Assembly: GCA_019925095.2 (NCBI GenBank)
Contig: CM034405.1
Span: 17,045,401 to 17,109,400 of the forward strand
Length of the DNA stretch: 64,000 bases
From: Dendrolimus kikuchii
Lineage: Eukaryota > Arthropoda > Insecta > Lepidoptera > Lasiocampidae
Direction: 5' to 3'
Part shown: piece after piece, positions 1 through 9,679 of the stretch
Layout: each line of letters opens with the position of its first letter
Numbering within the stretch: position 1 is the first letter of the stretch
The notes under the pieces: generated by a model
Seen by the model: only the letters and a program-made list of their open reading frames with translations
The model's database searches: none
Told to the model about the DNA's origin: nothing
Program-made: the position numbers and the translations under genes

Positions 1-39
1 ATAATGTCATAATGTCACATGGGGAAATAAATTCTCTGA

Positions 40-417
40 AGATTACAGGCTGTCCTCCGGTGTAAGGCGGGGGGGGGGCTTTAACTTCTCCAGACCTCTT
101 AAATTGCTATGTAAACGAGTTGATCGTGAAGCTGAACGAGACACCTGTGGGGCTCAGAGTGGGTGACAGATTTATCAATAACCTGAGCTACGCAGATGAC
201 GTGGTCCTACTCAGCCCCTCAATCAAAGGAATGAGAAAACTTCTAACTATATACGAGAGATATGCCCAGCGTCGTGAGCTGGTATACAATGCTAAAAAGA
301 CAATATTTATGTCTGGAATAGGACCATCTTATATGCCTAATGTGTACATCGGTGGACAGCCTGTAAAAATGGTCAGCACGTTCAAATACTCTGGGCATAT
401 TCTTTCTTCTGATAAAA
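40..417 (+). pseudogene. Non-LTR retrotransposon reverse transcriptase fragment
   Basis: Part of the palm and thumb of a LINE reverse transcriptase. The reading frame carries the catalytic YADD box (codons 189-200) in the context NNLSYADDVVLLSPS, followed by a thumb-like stretch ending near FKYSGHILSSDK. Upstream, SSGVRRG and SPDLLNCYVNEL read in two different frames that meet at a run of ten G (69-78), so there is a homopolymer frameshift. Open TTG-to-stop runs from 120 to 461, but the last ~15 codons are LTR sequence, not RT. The fragment lacks the endonuclease and fingers and cannot be functional. The motif style resembles lepidopteran LINEs whose C-termini appear at 58506 and 62034; that link is from memory. 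Confidence 0.85.
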
Positions 418-650
418 AGAAATTCGAAAATGCCGTTAGAATTATCATCACAGTTTATTAGAAATACACACACGTGATTCACAGTTCTTACAAGTATAAC
501 CTAATGCAACAAAACCAAACCTTAAAGCAGAAAATCTTAATCACATGAATCGTGCAAAGTTCGTTGTTATAAGATAAATCGCTGCAAAAGTACACTATGT
601 AACGCTTCGTTCGCATACAGAACACGACTGGCCATTTCCAAAGTGACCGA
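418..650 (-). repeat. Truncated LTR fragment
   Basis: Matches the solo LTRs at 22214 and 23777 in order and orientation: AAATGCCGTT, then CAGTTTATTAGAA, ACACGT, TATAAC and CGTGCAAAGT. The terminal TGTTAC end is missing, and similarity fades beyond about 650. It follows the RT fragment directly. Confidence 0.65.
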
Positions 651-774
651 CTCTCATCCATTTTCAAATTAGACATGGCTTCCTAGTAACATACCACCCA
701 CTGGTTCTTGAAATCTTGAACTTGTCGGCTTAATGGCTTCTAATAATTCACATGAAATACCAGTAGAGGAAAAA

Positions 775-1030
775 AGATTTATGACGACTTACGGTGGCGT
801 GAACAAAGAGATTAGCGCAAACAATAGATTATTCAAATTCAAAGGGGTAATAAGACACCTGCAAAGGATTAGTATCGGCTCGCAACAATACATACACGAC
901 AAATAATATACAGATGGTGCTCTTGTTGAAGGAACGGATAGATTCAGCAGATCGCACGTCTGCCGGCAGTGCATTCCACAGATGCACAGCTCTGAACAGA
1001 GGAATGATCTTGCGTAAATTTCCGTAGTAT
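775..1030 (-). pseudogene. LINE ORF2 C-terminal tail
   Basis: On the minus strand one frame reads IIPLFRAVHLWNALPADV followed by RSAESIRSFNKS and a stop at 829-831. The pattern aromatic-x-x-A-V-x-L-WN-x-LP followed by a short F-containing helix is the usual end of many non-LTR retrotransposon ORF2 proteins. Only this tail and a short 3' UTR remain, as expected for a strongly 5'-truncated insertion. A longer open frame on the same strand (789-1052) is a shadow. Confidence 0.7.
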
Positions 1031-1040
1031 GTACCGGTGT

Positions 1041-1424
1041 CCTAGCTCGCAACCTCTCCTCATCTTTATCACGTGATTTTACACATTCTACAACTTGTTT
1101 GCCTTAAGTTTAATATAAGAAATATATATTCAAGTAAATAAAATTAACCTCATTACAGTAAGCATAACGAGATATAAATTATAATATAAATGTAGTAAAT
1201 CTCTAAAGATTATAAAATATAACACAATAAAATAAAACTTAACATTTTGAGCAATGTTATTACGCCAAAAGCAGATTATAATTCTAATAAATATTGTTAA
1301 CCGTGTTTTGGATTTTTAATTAATACAAATAAGAATAATGTTAATACTTCGTTCTCACGCGGAAGTTATCGTTTTATTACAATAACCTAATTTTGCCCTA
1401 TAAACTATTTTCTTTATGGATGTA
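1041..1424. other. Anonymous AT-rich DNA
   Basis: No coding potential, repeat match or structured motif was seen here. Confidence 0.5.
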
Positions 1425-1530
1425 TAGGTTTGCGTTTGACCACTGTCTCGGCTGATCATGAGTGATGACGCGGTCTAGGATGGAGCACGCTTAGAAGATA
1501 CCTATTCACTCGTGACTTGAAGACTTGAAG
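1425..1530 (-). repeat. LINE 3'-terminal fragment
   Basis: Shares blocks such as CCACTGTCTC, GCTGAT and GACGCGGTCTA with 27530-27600, where the sequence continues into a LINE-like tail on the minus strand. Orientation is taken from that copy. Confidence 0.5.
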
Positions 1531-1574
1531 TGTTTAACAAACAAAAAAAATATTTTCACCGTAAATCTAAAAAG

Positions 1575-1737
1575 GTAAATTTTGGAAACGAACTTTTTGT
1601 TATTTACTATGGTCTGGGTGTGTGGGATCGGGCCCAGAGTAGTCCTTTGTATATTACCCATAACTCAAGCGTAACTTGCTTAGCTTGAGCATATACAATG
1701 TATGTGTTGACTGCCGATTTTTTTTAATATCAAAATT
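1575..1737 (+). repeat. SINE2, 5'-truncated
   Basis: Matches the body and 3' part of the full SINE2 at 42727: TTTACTATGGTCTGGGTG, CCCAGAGTAGTCC, ATTACCCATAACTCAAGCG, and a closing T-rich tract. The tRNA-like head is absent. Confidence 0.75.
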
Positions 1738-2207
1738 TATTTTTCTTAAGTTGATGAGTTCACCAAGTGTGTTTTTCATTTCGATAATTGCAGGTTGTAG
1801 CTTTAAGCGTGAGATAAAATTCCCCACTTGAAATGGGATAGAATAGGAGTAGTGGGGTGGTGGAATCAAGACAGGCAGAATTAGGGACCTACAGGGATCC
1901 ATCGAACGTTCCCAACTGACGGTGGTTTGAGTGGGACCTATTTATTATTTGTAACTTTTTTCAGCTGTAGGATATACTAATTAAGTTTTTTATTATAATA
2001 ACAATTATATAAAATACAAACAAAACATCGCCTACATTTAAGAACGCACTCAGAAAACTCTATTCTTCCTTAAATAATTATGCCTAATTCTTATACTATA
2101 GACCATTTAATATATATGTATATATATACACCTACATATTTGTATGTATTTCATTTATAAAGTAATTTAAGTTTGTGTATTTAATTTATATAATATGTAG
2201 TTTAATT
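1738..2207. other. Anonymous AT-rich DNA
   Basis: Includes a low-complexity TA/ATAC stretch near 2105-2200 but no gene or recognised repeat. Confidence 0.5.
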
Positions 2208-2219
2208 ATGTTTATATAT

Positions 2220-2449
2220 ACATACATACATAAGTTCACGCCAGTTCCCTTGCGGGGTAGGCACGAACAACAGAGCGCCATTCAGGCTTATTCTTACACA
2301 CCTCACTTGCTTCTTTGACATTCATAACTCTTGTCATGCACGCTCGTCTGTTCTTAAAGCTCCTGACATCACCTTCTGCTTGTACATAATCAATTTGATC
2401 ATGGAAGGTGTGTCGTGGCCTTCCACGACTGTTGAATATTTGTTGTTCC
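2220..2449 (-). mobile_element. RTE-A LINE insertion, 5'-truncated
   Basis: The 3' end of an RTE-type LINE. The minus strand encodes a degenerate ORF2 C-terminus (GRPRHTFHDQIDYVQAEGDV, then VKEASEVCKNKPEWRSVV) and ends in a (TATG)n tail. It is bracketed by a perfect 12-bp target duplication, ATGTTTATATAT, at 2208-2219 and 2450-2461. Truncation lies just past the GTCGTGGAAGGCCACGAC hairpin. Confidence 0.9.
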
Positions 2450-2524
2450 ATGTTTATATATGATATACCTATTGCCTAATAATCTGCACCACCTACATCG
2501 TCAAATTATGTTAAAGTATTCCTT

Positions 2525-2663
2525 TAATTAGGTTGCTTGGAAGAGATTGCTTTAAGCGATAAGGCCACCTATTGTTTCTACCATGACAATATTGTAATTG
2601 TGTATTTTTGAAATTGTATATTTGGTGAGCAATAAAGTGTTATTTATCTATCTATCTATCCGC
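2525..2663 (+). repeat. LINE-D 3' end
   Basis: LINE 3' UTR with the blocks GGAAGAGATTGCTTTAAGCGATAAGG (read here only as GCTTTAAGCGATAAGG) and AATAAAGTGTTAT, ending in a TATC microsatellite. The same end recurs at 8362, 8591, 18000, 20995, 47558 and 56776. Confidence 0.75.
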
Positions 2664-2679
2664 AGGATACAGGGAGTGG

Positions 2680-2795
2680 AACTCTCACTCATCAAACGAA
2701 ATACGATTAGCTCAAGGTTAACCGTTTCTCGCCGGTATTCTGTGAGAACGTGGTATCTCACCGATCGAACCGGTACTAAGAGCTGTAATTAAATA
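2680..2795 (+). repeat. Unclassified interspersed repeat K
   Basis: The reverse complement of this stretch resembles 16780-16885, sharing ACGTTCTCACAGAATA and CTTGAGCTA. No class can be assigned. Confidence 0.45.
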
Positions 2796-3329
2796 AAGAC
2801 TCCAGCATAGTTCTACCATGTCGAAAACGAAGAAGCAAATATTTCAAAGAAGCATATCATTTGAATACAATGCGGTTAATCCATTTCAAATGCATCTATA
2901 AATCTATAATTGTTGTAAAGCACCGAAAAGATCTACATCAAAGACCACGTCTTTGAACCTCGATTACCAAAAACAATAGCACGGTTCGACATGAAACGAT
3001 TACAGATGTGATATCGTTAAAGCGCCGTATCACTTTGATGATAGGCCCCTTGATGGTAATCCGCCAGAGGTATAAACATCTTGCAGATAGGTAAATATTA
3101 TTTTCCTCAAAGTTCCTTAGTTTATTATTAGGCACTAAGTGAACCTCAATTTATCACGACTTACTTCTTACATACATATTAACATTACATATCATCACGC
3201 TTGTTTCCCGTAGGGGAATGCAGAGACGGAAAAATTAAAGTGATATTTAAAGGAGAGTAATGACAGGCAATAAGGTTTTATGAAAAGCCAGAGAGAGTCT
3301 GTGAAGACACGCTTAGCTGACCATGAAGG
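2796..3329. other. Anonymous DNA
   Basis: Nothing coding was recognised. The last ~130 bases may be the outer, very degraded part of the following RTE-like fragment. Confidence 0.4.
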
Positions 3330-3570
3330 GGTATTTATGCCAATACTATTGTAGTGAAAGTTGGATATGACAGAAGAAGCATGAAAGCAAGATAAACGCA
3401 GTTGAAATGAGACCTTTGAGAAGTACTAAATATGTATGAAATACGGATTGAAAGAAGATGTAATAACAAGTGTAGAAAAGGGAATGTTAAGGTGGTTTAA
3501 GCATGTAGAGAGAATGGATGAAAGTAGAAACACAAAACAAGCAAATGACAGCATTGTGAATGGTACAAGC
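3330..3570 (+). pseudogene. Highly decayed RTE-A-like ORF2 C-terminus
   Basis: Pieces in shifting frames read KKHESKINAVEMRPLR and EKGMLRWFKHVERMDES, clearly parallel to KEHESRVNAVEMRALR and RKGMLRWFGHVERMHDE in the better copy at 48124. Several frameshifts and stops separate the pieces, so this is an old insertion. Confidence 0.65.
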
Positions 3571-3654
3571 TTTTAATGGTATTGTGCGCACGGTGAAGCA
3601 TGAGATTTGGCATAGCCGATATGGAGAAGTACAGACAGCTATTTCTACATAATA

Positions 3655-3736
3655 CATACATACATAACTTCACGCCAGTTCCCTTGCGGGGTAGGCACGA
3701 ACAACAGAGCGCCATTTAGGCTCATTCTTACACACC
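3655..3736 (-). mobile_element. RTE-A insertion, only 82 bp
   Basis: Contains only the terminal (CATA)n tail and about 70 bp of the RTE-A 3' end (CTTCACGCCAGTTCCCTTGC). A perfect 11-bp duplication, TCTACATAATA, flanks it (3644-3654 and 3737-3747), so it is a genuine very short insertion and not a deletion relic. Confidence 0.85.
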
Positions 3737-3747
3737 TCTACATAATA

Positions 3748-4411
3748 TATGTTTAAAATACAATAAGAGCCGATTTTTCAATAAAGTACATAATAGAAGA
3801 ATTAAAAACGTCAGTTGCATGAATAAAACAGTTGAATGGTTTGTCTATTAAATTCACTCAAGTTATAATTTATTCGACTGATAACTTTTATCTGATGATT
3901 GAAAAATCGGCCCTAAATCAAACAAAATAAATCATCCATTTTTGCTTACATTCATACAGACAATGTTACAATCAAATAATTCGGATTGGAAGCATACAAA
4001 TACAATTCCTGTTTTAACCACTAAAATTCCGTAAACCGTTTCAGAGACTATTTGATGAAAACTGTTAAGGCCCAATTGTGTATCAATCAAACTTATATAG
4101 TTTGAATTTTTATATAATTCACTGGTTGCTTGCTACCTACATAATATATGCATGAATAAATATTGAATAACAGACCTTTCATAATGCACCGTGAAGTTAT
4201 TGTCAAGGTAAACCACAATAATCTAATAATTCGTGATAATATAATAATTGTTAATATGTATCTATAAACGTTCATAAGGATAAAACTTAACATAAACAGT
4301 CACAATGTTATAAGTTAATACAACGCCTTACGCGAATACTTAGGTACGCGCCCACCACGGAATCTATTCCAGATTTAAGTTCGGCTGCGCAATTTTTTTG
4401 CTGCAAAATCC
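3748..4411. other. Anonymous AT-rich DNA
   Basis: No gene or repeat recognised up to the hAT element's target duplication. Confidence 0.5.
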
Positions 4412-4419
4412 GTTGTAAC

Positions 4420-5168
4420 TAGGGATGGGCCGAAATTCGTTTTATATTCGGTTTGACCGAATATCGGCAGCTTGAGCCGAACTTCGGTATTCGGTCGAAA
4501 ATCGGTTCAAATGCCAAACGTTCGGTGCAAGGAAAAGGTAAAATACCTACTTGCACTATTTTGACTGAAGTTAATAGAAATCATATCCATCATAACCGTA
4601 ATATAAAAAATGGCATCTATATACTCGTTGTCATTTATTTTTGTTAGGAACATGCAAATCTTAATGTGCAATGTGATAAAAAATAAATAATATTAGTTCT
4701 TGATTGAGTCTTTGCCTATTTAAATAGACATCAAATTAAAACAAAAATAAAATAAACTTATTATTCCTCTAAGAAACATCAGTAAGTAGTGCAACTGCTA
4801 TATTATAATGCGTAACTTGAATTTAAAAAAAAACACGTCTAAGGGTCATCAGCAATTATAACTTTAATTTTGATTGAAATAACTTTTTACGAATGAAACA
4901 TTATGAATTTATTTATTTTCAATCAAAGGTCTACAACTCTATTCTTTTATCCACCTACTCATACTTAAAATTTACTAGAGGCAGGTTATGGTGTAAAATA
5001 GCCAAAAATTCGGTGTTATCCAATTGACGTTGTTAACAGGTCACGATGTGTTGCTCTTGAGAAAAGAAAGAAAAGCGTGGCGAAATGAAACCGAAGTTCG
5101 GCCGAAATTCGGCCGATTTTTTTTTTAACCGTTCGTATTCGGTTCAAATCACATTCGGCCCATCCCTA
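4420..5168. mobile_element. Non-autonomous hAT-type element (MITE), 749 bp
   Basis: The ends are perfect 15-bp terminal inverted repeats, TAGGGATGGGCCGAA (4420-4434) and its complement (5154-5168). They are flanked by an exact 8-bp target duplication, GTTGTAAC (4412-4419 and 5169-5176). An 8-bp duplication and a TAGGG-type end are hallmarks of the hAT superfamily. The subterminal regions are full of short TTCGG / CCGAA motifs, as expected for transposase binding sites. No transposase-like ORF is inside, so movement would need a transposase supplied elsewhere. Confidence 0.92.
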
Positions 5169-5306
5169 GTTGTAACCTCTGGGCACTCTATAGAAGCGCG
5201 CGTACCATGGTATTGATTTCGTACCGGATTTAAATTCTGTAGCTAAGGCTAAGGAGAAATTGTATGTCGTGTCGTAAAAAGAAGTAAAACCTAATAATAG
5301 AGAAGA

Positions 5307-6644
5307 TTGGAAGAGGCTTCACAGACAAGCCGTCATCTACCCGGTCCACGAGGGATGGAATCGGCGAGAATCATGGTGTGCGGTGTTCCACAGGGGTCGG
5401 TTCTAGGTCCCCTCCTGTGGAACATCGCATACGACTGGACATTGAGGTGTCGGGTCCTCCCGGGCGTCAGCGTCGTATGTTACGCAGACGACACGCTGAT
5501 CGCCGCGCGCGGGAGGACCCATCGGCAGGCGTGCCTTCTAGGCACGGCTGGGGTGTCAACAATAGTAGGCAGGATCCGGCGTCTCGGTCTGGAGGTGGCG
5601 TTACAGAAGACCGAGGCCGTGATGTTTCACGGTCCTCGTAATCGTCCACCTCCGGACAGTTGCATCATAGTAGGAGGCATCCGCATCGGCATCGGTGGAA
5701 CCATGAAATACTTGGGATTGGTCCTCGATAGCCGATGGGATTTTTCGGCACACTTTCGGCAGCTGCTCCCCAGACTCAAAGGGGCAGCCGGTGCGCTCTC
5801 GCGCCTGCTCCCCAACGTCGGGGGGCCCAACGCCACGTGCCGGAAACTCTTCGAAGGCATCGTACGTTCGATGGCCCTTTACGGGGCCCCTGTGTGGTCA
5901 GACCGCCTGACGGCCAAAAACGCGGCGCTGTTGCGTCAAGCGCAACGCATATTGGCCGTCAGGGCAATAAGAGGATACCGTACGGTGTCCTTCGAAGTGG
6001 CCTCGCTACTGGCCGGATCCCCCCCATGGGACCTGGAAGCCAGGGTCCTGGCGTCACTGTATGTGTGGCGCAAAGAGGCCCTGGCTAGGGGCACCAGACC
6101 CGCGCCTCGCGAGATCGAGGCGTGCCGGTCGGAGCTCCGCCAGGTAGCCGTGGGGGTCTGGGAAGATCGCCTACGACGCCCCAGCGCGGGCCCCGCCACC
6201 ATTGAGGCGGTGAGGCCCGTCCTGCACGACTGGATCAGACGAAGTCACGGCACCCTGACGTTCAGGCTGACACAGGTCCTGACGGGGCATGGTTGCTTCG
6301 GAAGGTACCTGTGTCGCCTCGGCCGCGAGGCCACGTCAGGGTGCCATCACTGTGACACGGGCGACGAGGACACGGCGCTGCACACTCTCCAGGCATGTCC
6401 AGCCTGGACGGAGCAGCGCCGGGAGCTCGTCGCCCATACCGGACTTGACACCTCGCTCCCGGCCGTGGTACGCACCATGGTCGGGAGCTCCACCGGATGG
6501 GACGCCGTCTCCTCCTTCTGCGAGCAAGTCATGTTCGCGAAGGAGGAGGCGGAACGGGAGCGTGAGCGTAATTCCCTGCTCCGCTCCCGCCAAAGGAGGA
6601 CGCGCCGACGCCGGAGGTCAGACAGTGATCTTCGGCCGCCGTAA
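5307..6644 (+). CDS. R1-clade LINE ORF2, 5'-truncated, 445 codons open
   Basis: C-terminal half of a non-LTR retrotransposon polyprotein. The reverse transcriptase part shows CGVPQGSVLGPLLWN (residues ~25-39), the catalytic VVCYADDTLIAARG (~54-67) and the thumb motif MKYLGLVLDSRW (~130). The C-terminus has a CCHC-type zinc finger, CHHCDTGDEDTALHTLQAC (~346-364), and a very basic end, RQRRTRRRRR. This finger and layout fit the R1 clade (R1/TRAS/SART/Waldo type). Endonuclease and N-terminal RT are missing, so no catalytically complete protein can be made. The ORF has no internal stop. It is strikingly GC-rich against its surroundings, which marks it as an insertion. The annotated start is merely the first in-frame ATG after the truncation point. 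Confidence 0.9.
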   Translation: MEEASQTSRHLPGPRGMESARIMVCGVPQGSVLGPLLWNIAYDWTLRCRVLPGVSVVCYADDTLIAARGRTHRQACLLGTAGVSTIVGRIRRLGLEVALQKTEAVMFHGPRNRPPPDSCIIVGGIRIGIGGTMKYLGLVLDSRWDFSAHFRQLLPRLKGAAGALSRLLPNVGGPNATCRKLFEGIVRSMALYGAPVWSDRLTAKNAALLRQAQRILAVRAIRGYRTVSFEVASLLAGSPPWDLEARVLASLYVWRKEALARGTRPAPREIEACRSELRQVAVGVWEDRLRRPSAGPATIEAVRPVLHDWIRRSHGTLTFRLTQVLTGHGCFGRYLCRLGREATSGCHHCDTGDEDTALHTLQACPAWTEQRRELVAHTGLDTSLPAVVRTMVGSSTGWDAVSSFCEQVMFAKEEAERERERNSLLRSRQRRTRRRRRSDSDLRPP

Positions 6645-6850
6645 GCGGGCGGCGCGGGTGGGGCCCCTAGGGGTATAGGGGTTCTCACTCACCTGCACAT
6701 GCCGTCGAGATGAGAGCGCGAGTGTTCCGCGCGCGCTCATCTCTCTTCCCGTGGGGCGCGTTACAGACCGCCCCACGCAAGGACCAGACTTAGCAGTAGC
6801 CGGGGGATACGTCCTCCGGCATAGGAAGAGGCTATGACGACACTTTCTTT
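6645..6850 (+). other. 3' UTR of the R1-clade LINE, with a strong hairpin
   Basis: Still GC-rich, returning to AT-rich DNA near 6850. Arms GAGATGAGAGCGCG (6707-6720) and CGCGCGCTCATCTC (6730-6743) form a stem with one mismatch. 3'-UTR structures are commonly used by R1-clade reverse transcriptases for template recognition; that role here is inference. No poly(A) tail or target duplication was found. Confidence 0.6.
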
Positions 6851-7301
6851 TGTATACTAAAAATCTTTAGTAATAAAATTCCTAGTGTTTTGTTAAGTAG
6901 AGTATTTTTATTTTGCTACTAAAAAAATCCCAGTTGCTTCGGTTGCGTAAACTTCGAATCCGTGACCCTTCTGAGATTATCTCATGTACTTCCTATCATC
7001 CCAAGCCAGCAACAAGCACCGAAACGCTGGCAGGTGCATGCGTGGACCTCCCATATTGCCGGGGAAGCAAGGGTCGAATTCCAAACAGCAAAAAAATTAA
7101 ATTAATTAAATCTTATATATTATACCGCAGGCGCGGGTGGTACTTTTCATGTCCGTGACGTTGCAGACAACTTAAAACAGAGAGACTTAAGCCTGTACGG
7201 TTAAGTTCTATGGAAGCCGATTAGTTATGTGCGGAACAAATGCCTGAATATACCGTCTTCGCCAACTCCATAAGAGAGATATATCATATCATTATAAGAA
7301 A
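6851..7301. other. Anonymous DNA
   Basis: No gene found. A moderately GC-rich patch at 6985-7075 has no recognisable identity. Confidence 0.45.
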
Positions 7302-7521
7302 CTGGCTGCGCCCCGCGGTCTCAGCCGCGTGGTGATGGTAAATCGTTATATTTTGGATAATTCACACAATATCTTTATAAATTATAACGTATATCTTATT
7401 CTGATGTGTAAGCTATATTATTGTAAAGTTTCATCAAAATCCATTCAGTAGTTTTTGCGTGAAAGAGTAACAAACATATATACATCCGTACATTCGTACA
7501 ACTTTCGCGTTTATAATGGAA
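7302..7521 (-). mobile_element. Helitron-like non-autonomous repeat (H5)
   Basis: The left end has a GC-rich palindromic patch, GCCCCGCGGTCTCAGCCGCG, like the 3' hairpin of rolling-circle elements. The right part on the minus strand carries CGCGAAAGTT and CTCTTTCACGCAAAAACTAC, familiar from lepidopteran short Helitron-like repeats. Similar blocks recur at 29920 and 35415. Confidence 0.5.
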
Positions 7522-7690
7522 TGTCGTAGCGATGATATACTTACCAATAGTCTCACAATAAGGGATGTTGAACATCGCACGAAATGTAGAAGAGAATGTA
7601 GAAAATCGGACCCAAGACTTCGGAGAGCACGCTCCGAACGCGTATAACATTCAACGCTAGGATAATAATTGTCAGTATATTCCATCAAAC
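7522..7690 (-). repeat. H5-associated repeat block
   Basis: Shares CTCACAAT, AATGT and CTCCGAACGC / TAACGCTAG-type blocks with 37200-37360 and more weakly with 43795-43890. Confidence 0.45.
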
Positions 7691-8361
7691 TGAATTCGAC
7701 ATCTTTGATCGACAGTCTATTATTACGAAGATCTGATATAAAGCAATCGTTTACTTAGGCACCCATTAGATCTTATAAGAAACAATCAGTCCGATAGCAA
7801 AAAGGTAATAAAAAAGAATTTCATTAATGTGTTCAGGTGGAATGTTTGCTAATGTCTAGTCTGGCCATTAGCGTTAAGAGCTTTATTGATTTGGCCAGAG
7901 GGGGAGGACCGGACAATAGGGGAACAGCAGGACTATACGAGTGCTCCCAATTGGCGATTTAAAGGCAATTGTAGGAGATTTATTGCACGATAGAAAGATA
8001 AATTCTGATCCGATAAATTGGATATGCAAGATAAATTAGCATTGCGATTCAAATAAAGTTAACGTACATCTTCTCGTTGTATTTGAACGTCACATACTCA
8101 AGTGTCTTACAGAATATTAAAGTATTTCCAATAAAGTGTACTAAGAGAACGCTATTTGTTTTTTTATTATCTTGAGAGTACGGGAAAAATATTAATCACT
8201 TTCAAGTTTAAATCTGTATGCCGCAATATCCAATTCCATTATCTAAGTTAAAAATTATACTACGTCAATTTCCGCTGTCCAAATTATTATATTTAATCAT
8301 TTATAATCCGCTTATACTATGGCCGTAAAGGCAATACAAAACAAACATTCTAACGTCCCAT
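7691..8361. other. Anonymous AT-rich DNA
   Basis: No supported feature. Confidence 0.45.
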
Positions 8362-8590
8362 TTTTCACATCGGCCTTATCGCTAAAAAGCGATCTCTCCC
8401 AGACAACCCCAGGAATTAATTCAAATTATAATGACAATGGTAGTATACATAATACATAGTACGATTTCTTACATTCTAGTGATAAATATATAAATGCAGT
8501 ATATACAGATGTTTTATATATATTAAATAGATATATATACTTAATATACATAACATACAAATATATATCTACAAAAATATATAAATCAAT
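8362..8590 (-). repeat. LINE-D 3' UTR, second (tandem) copy
   Basis: Direct repeat of 8671-8852: both carry TTATCGCTAAAAAGCGATCT, CAGACAACCCCAGGAATTAA, TAAATGCAGTATATAC and TATATATCTACAAAAATATA. Ends in an ATCA microsatellite where the neighbouring copy begins. Confidence 0.75.
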
Positions 8591-9135
8591 CAATCAATAA
8601 CTCTTTATTATACACTAATACAAAAAAGAATTTATAGACTGAAACTATATCTCATTATGCACAAAGGGCGGTCTTATCGCTAAAAAGCGATCTCTTCCAG
8701 ACAACCCCAGGAATTAATTCAGATTATAATAACAATGGTGGTATACGTAATACATAGTACAATGTCAAGTAATAAATATATAAATGCAGTATATACGGAT
8801 GTTCTATATATTAAATAGATATATACTAAATATATATATCTACAAAAATATATAAATGTTTATAGATAAATATATATGTACATACATTTAAATATCATCA
8901 TATTCCAAGAACAGGTAATATTTTCAGATCAATGTTTTAAATATCGGCAGCGATTTCGCTTGTCTGATAGCAGCAACTGGCAGCGTGTTCCAAAGCTTTA
9001 TGGCCTTGACGGTGAAAGAATTGTTGTAGAAAGTTGAACTATGCGCAGGGGTGTTTAGTTTCAATTTAGTGGAAGGCCGTAAACTATGGGAGCACGAAAG
9101 AAAGTCAAAGCGTTCATGCTTTGTAATTAGCATAC
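8591..9135 (-). pseudogene. LINE-D 3' region with ORF2 C-terminal tail
   Basis: On the minus strand, codons 9133-8924 read an ORF2 end with RPSTKLKLNTPAHSSTFYNN, then KAIKLWNTLPVAAIRQA and a stop, a typical LWN-x-LP LINE terminus. It is followed by a 3' UTR that contains the AGCGATAAG hairpin region and ends at a TTGA-type microsatellite (8591-8605). Everything upstream of the tail is missing. This copy links the LINE-D 3' UTR to a coding end and so identifies the other UTR-only copies in the window. Confidence 0.75.
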
Positions 9136-9590
9136 CAACATATTACATTTACAAGATTATTTGACATCTATTATACCTTGACGAAACCAGTATAGGACGT
9201 AGTAAATTAATCATTTAAATTGTTAATTGTGAAAACCAAGCATATATATTTCCAACGCGCAATATTTTATTTCTTATACATTTTAATATAAATCAAATTT
9301 CCATAACGTAAACCGATATACATAAACAATATCAGATTGTTATGATTAAAACTTTGAACAATGTTTACTAATTTCATCCAGTGGAAATTATAAATTAGTC
9401 AACCTGAATTTACAGCGCGTCTGACATTCAAAGACCTTTCTCAGTCGGGTCAATGTCGTTTAGCGTCCTGATAGATCCATCCAAATTGGCATCCCTAACA
9501 ACACTATCATCTAGCCGTACTATCCCTGCGCTTACGTGATTAGGTGAATCGTTCGAAGCGCCAACTTTAAGATTGCGTCTGTTATTATAA
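9136..9590. other. Anonymous DNA
   Basis: AT-rich up to ~9410, then less so. No repeat family recognised. Confidence 0.4.
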
Positions 9591-9679
9591 TCCCGCCCTA
9601 TTTGTCGTCTTTAACCGTTTGGCACACAGCCTATATCTGGTTGGCTGACCGGACATTTTCGCGTGAAATTAACATGGTT

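Noticed and set aside
5300..5310. Telomeric or rDNA target for the R1-clade LINE
   Set aside because: No TTAGG repeats or rRNA-like sequence are visible at either flank.
5307..6644. Host gene of 445 codons
   Set aside because: YADD reverse transcriptase and R1-type CCHC finger identify a LINE.
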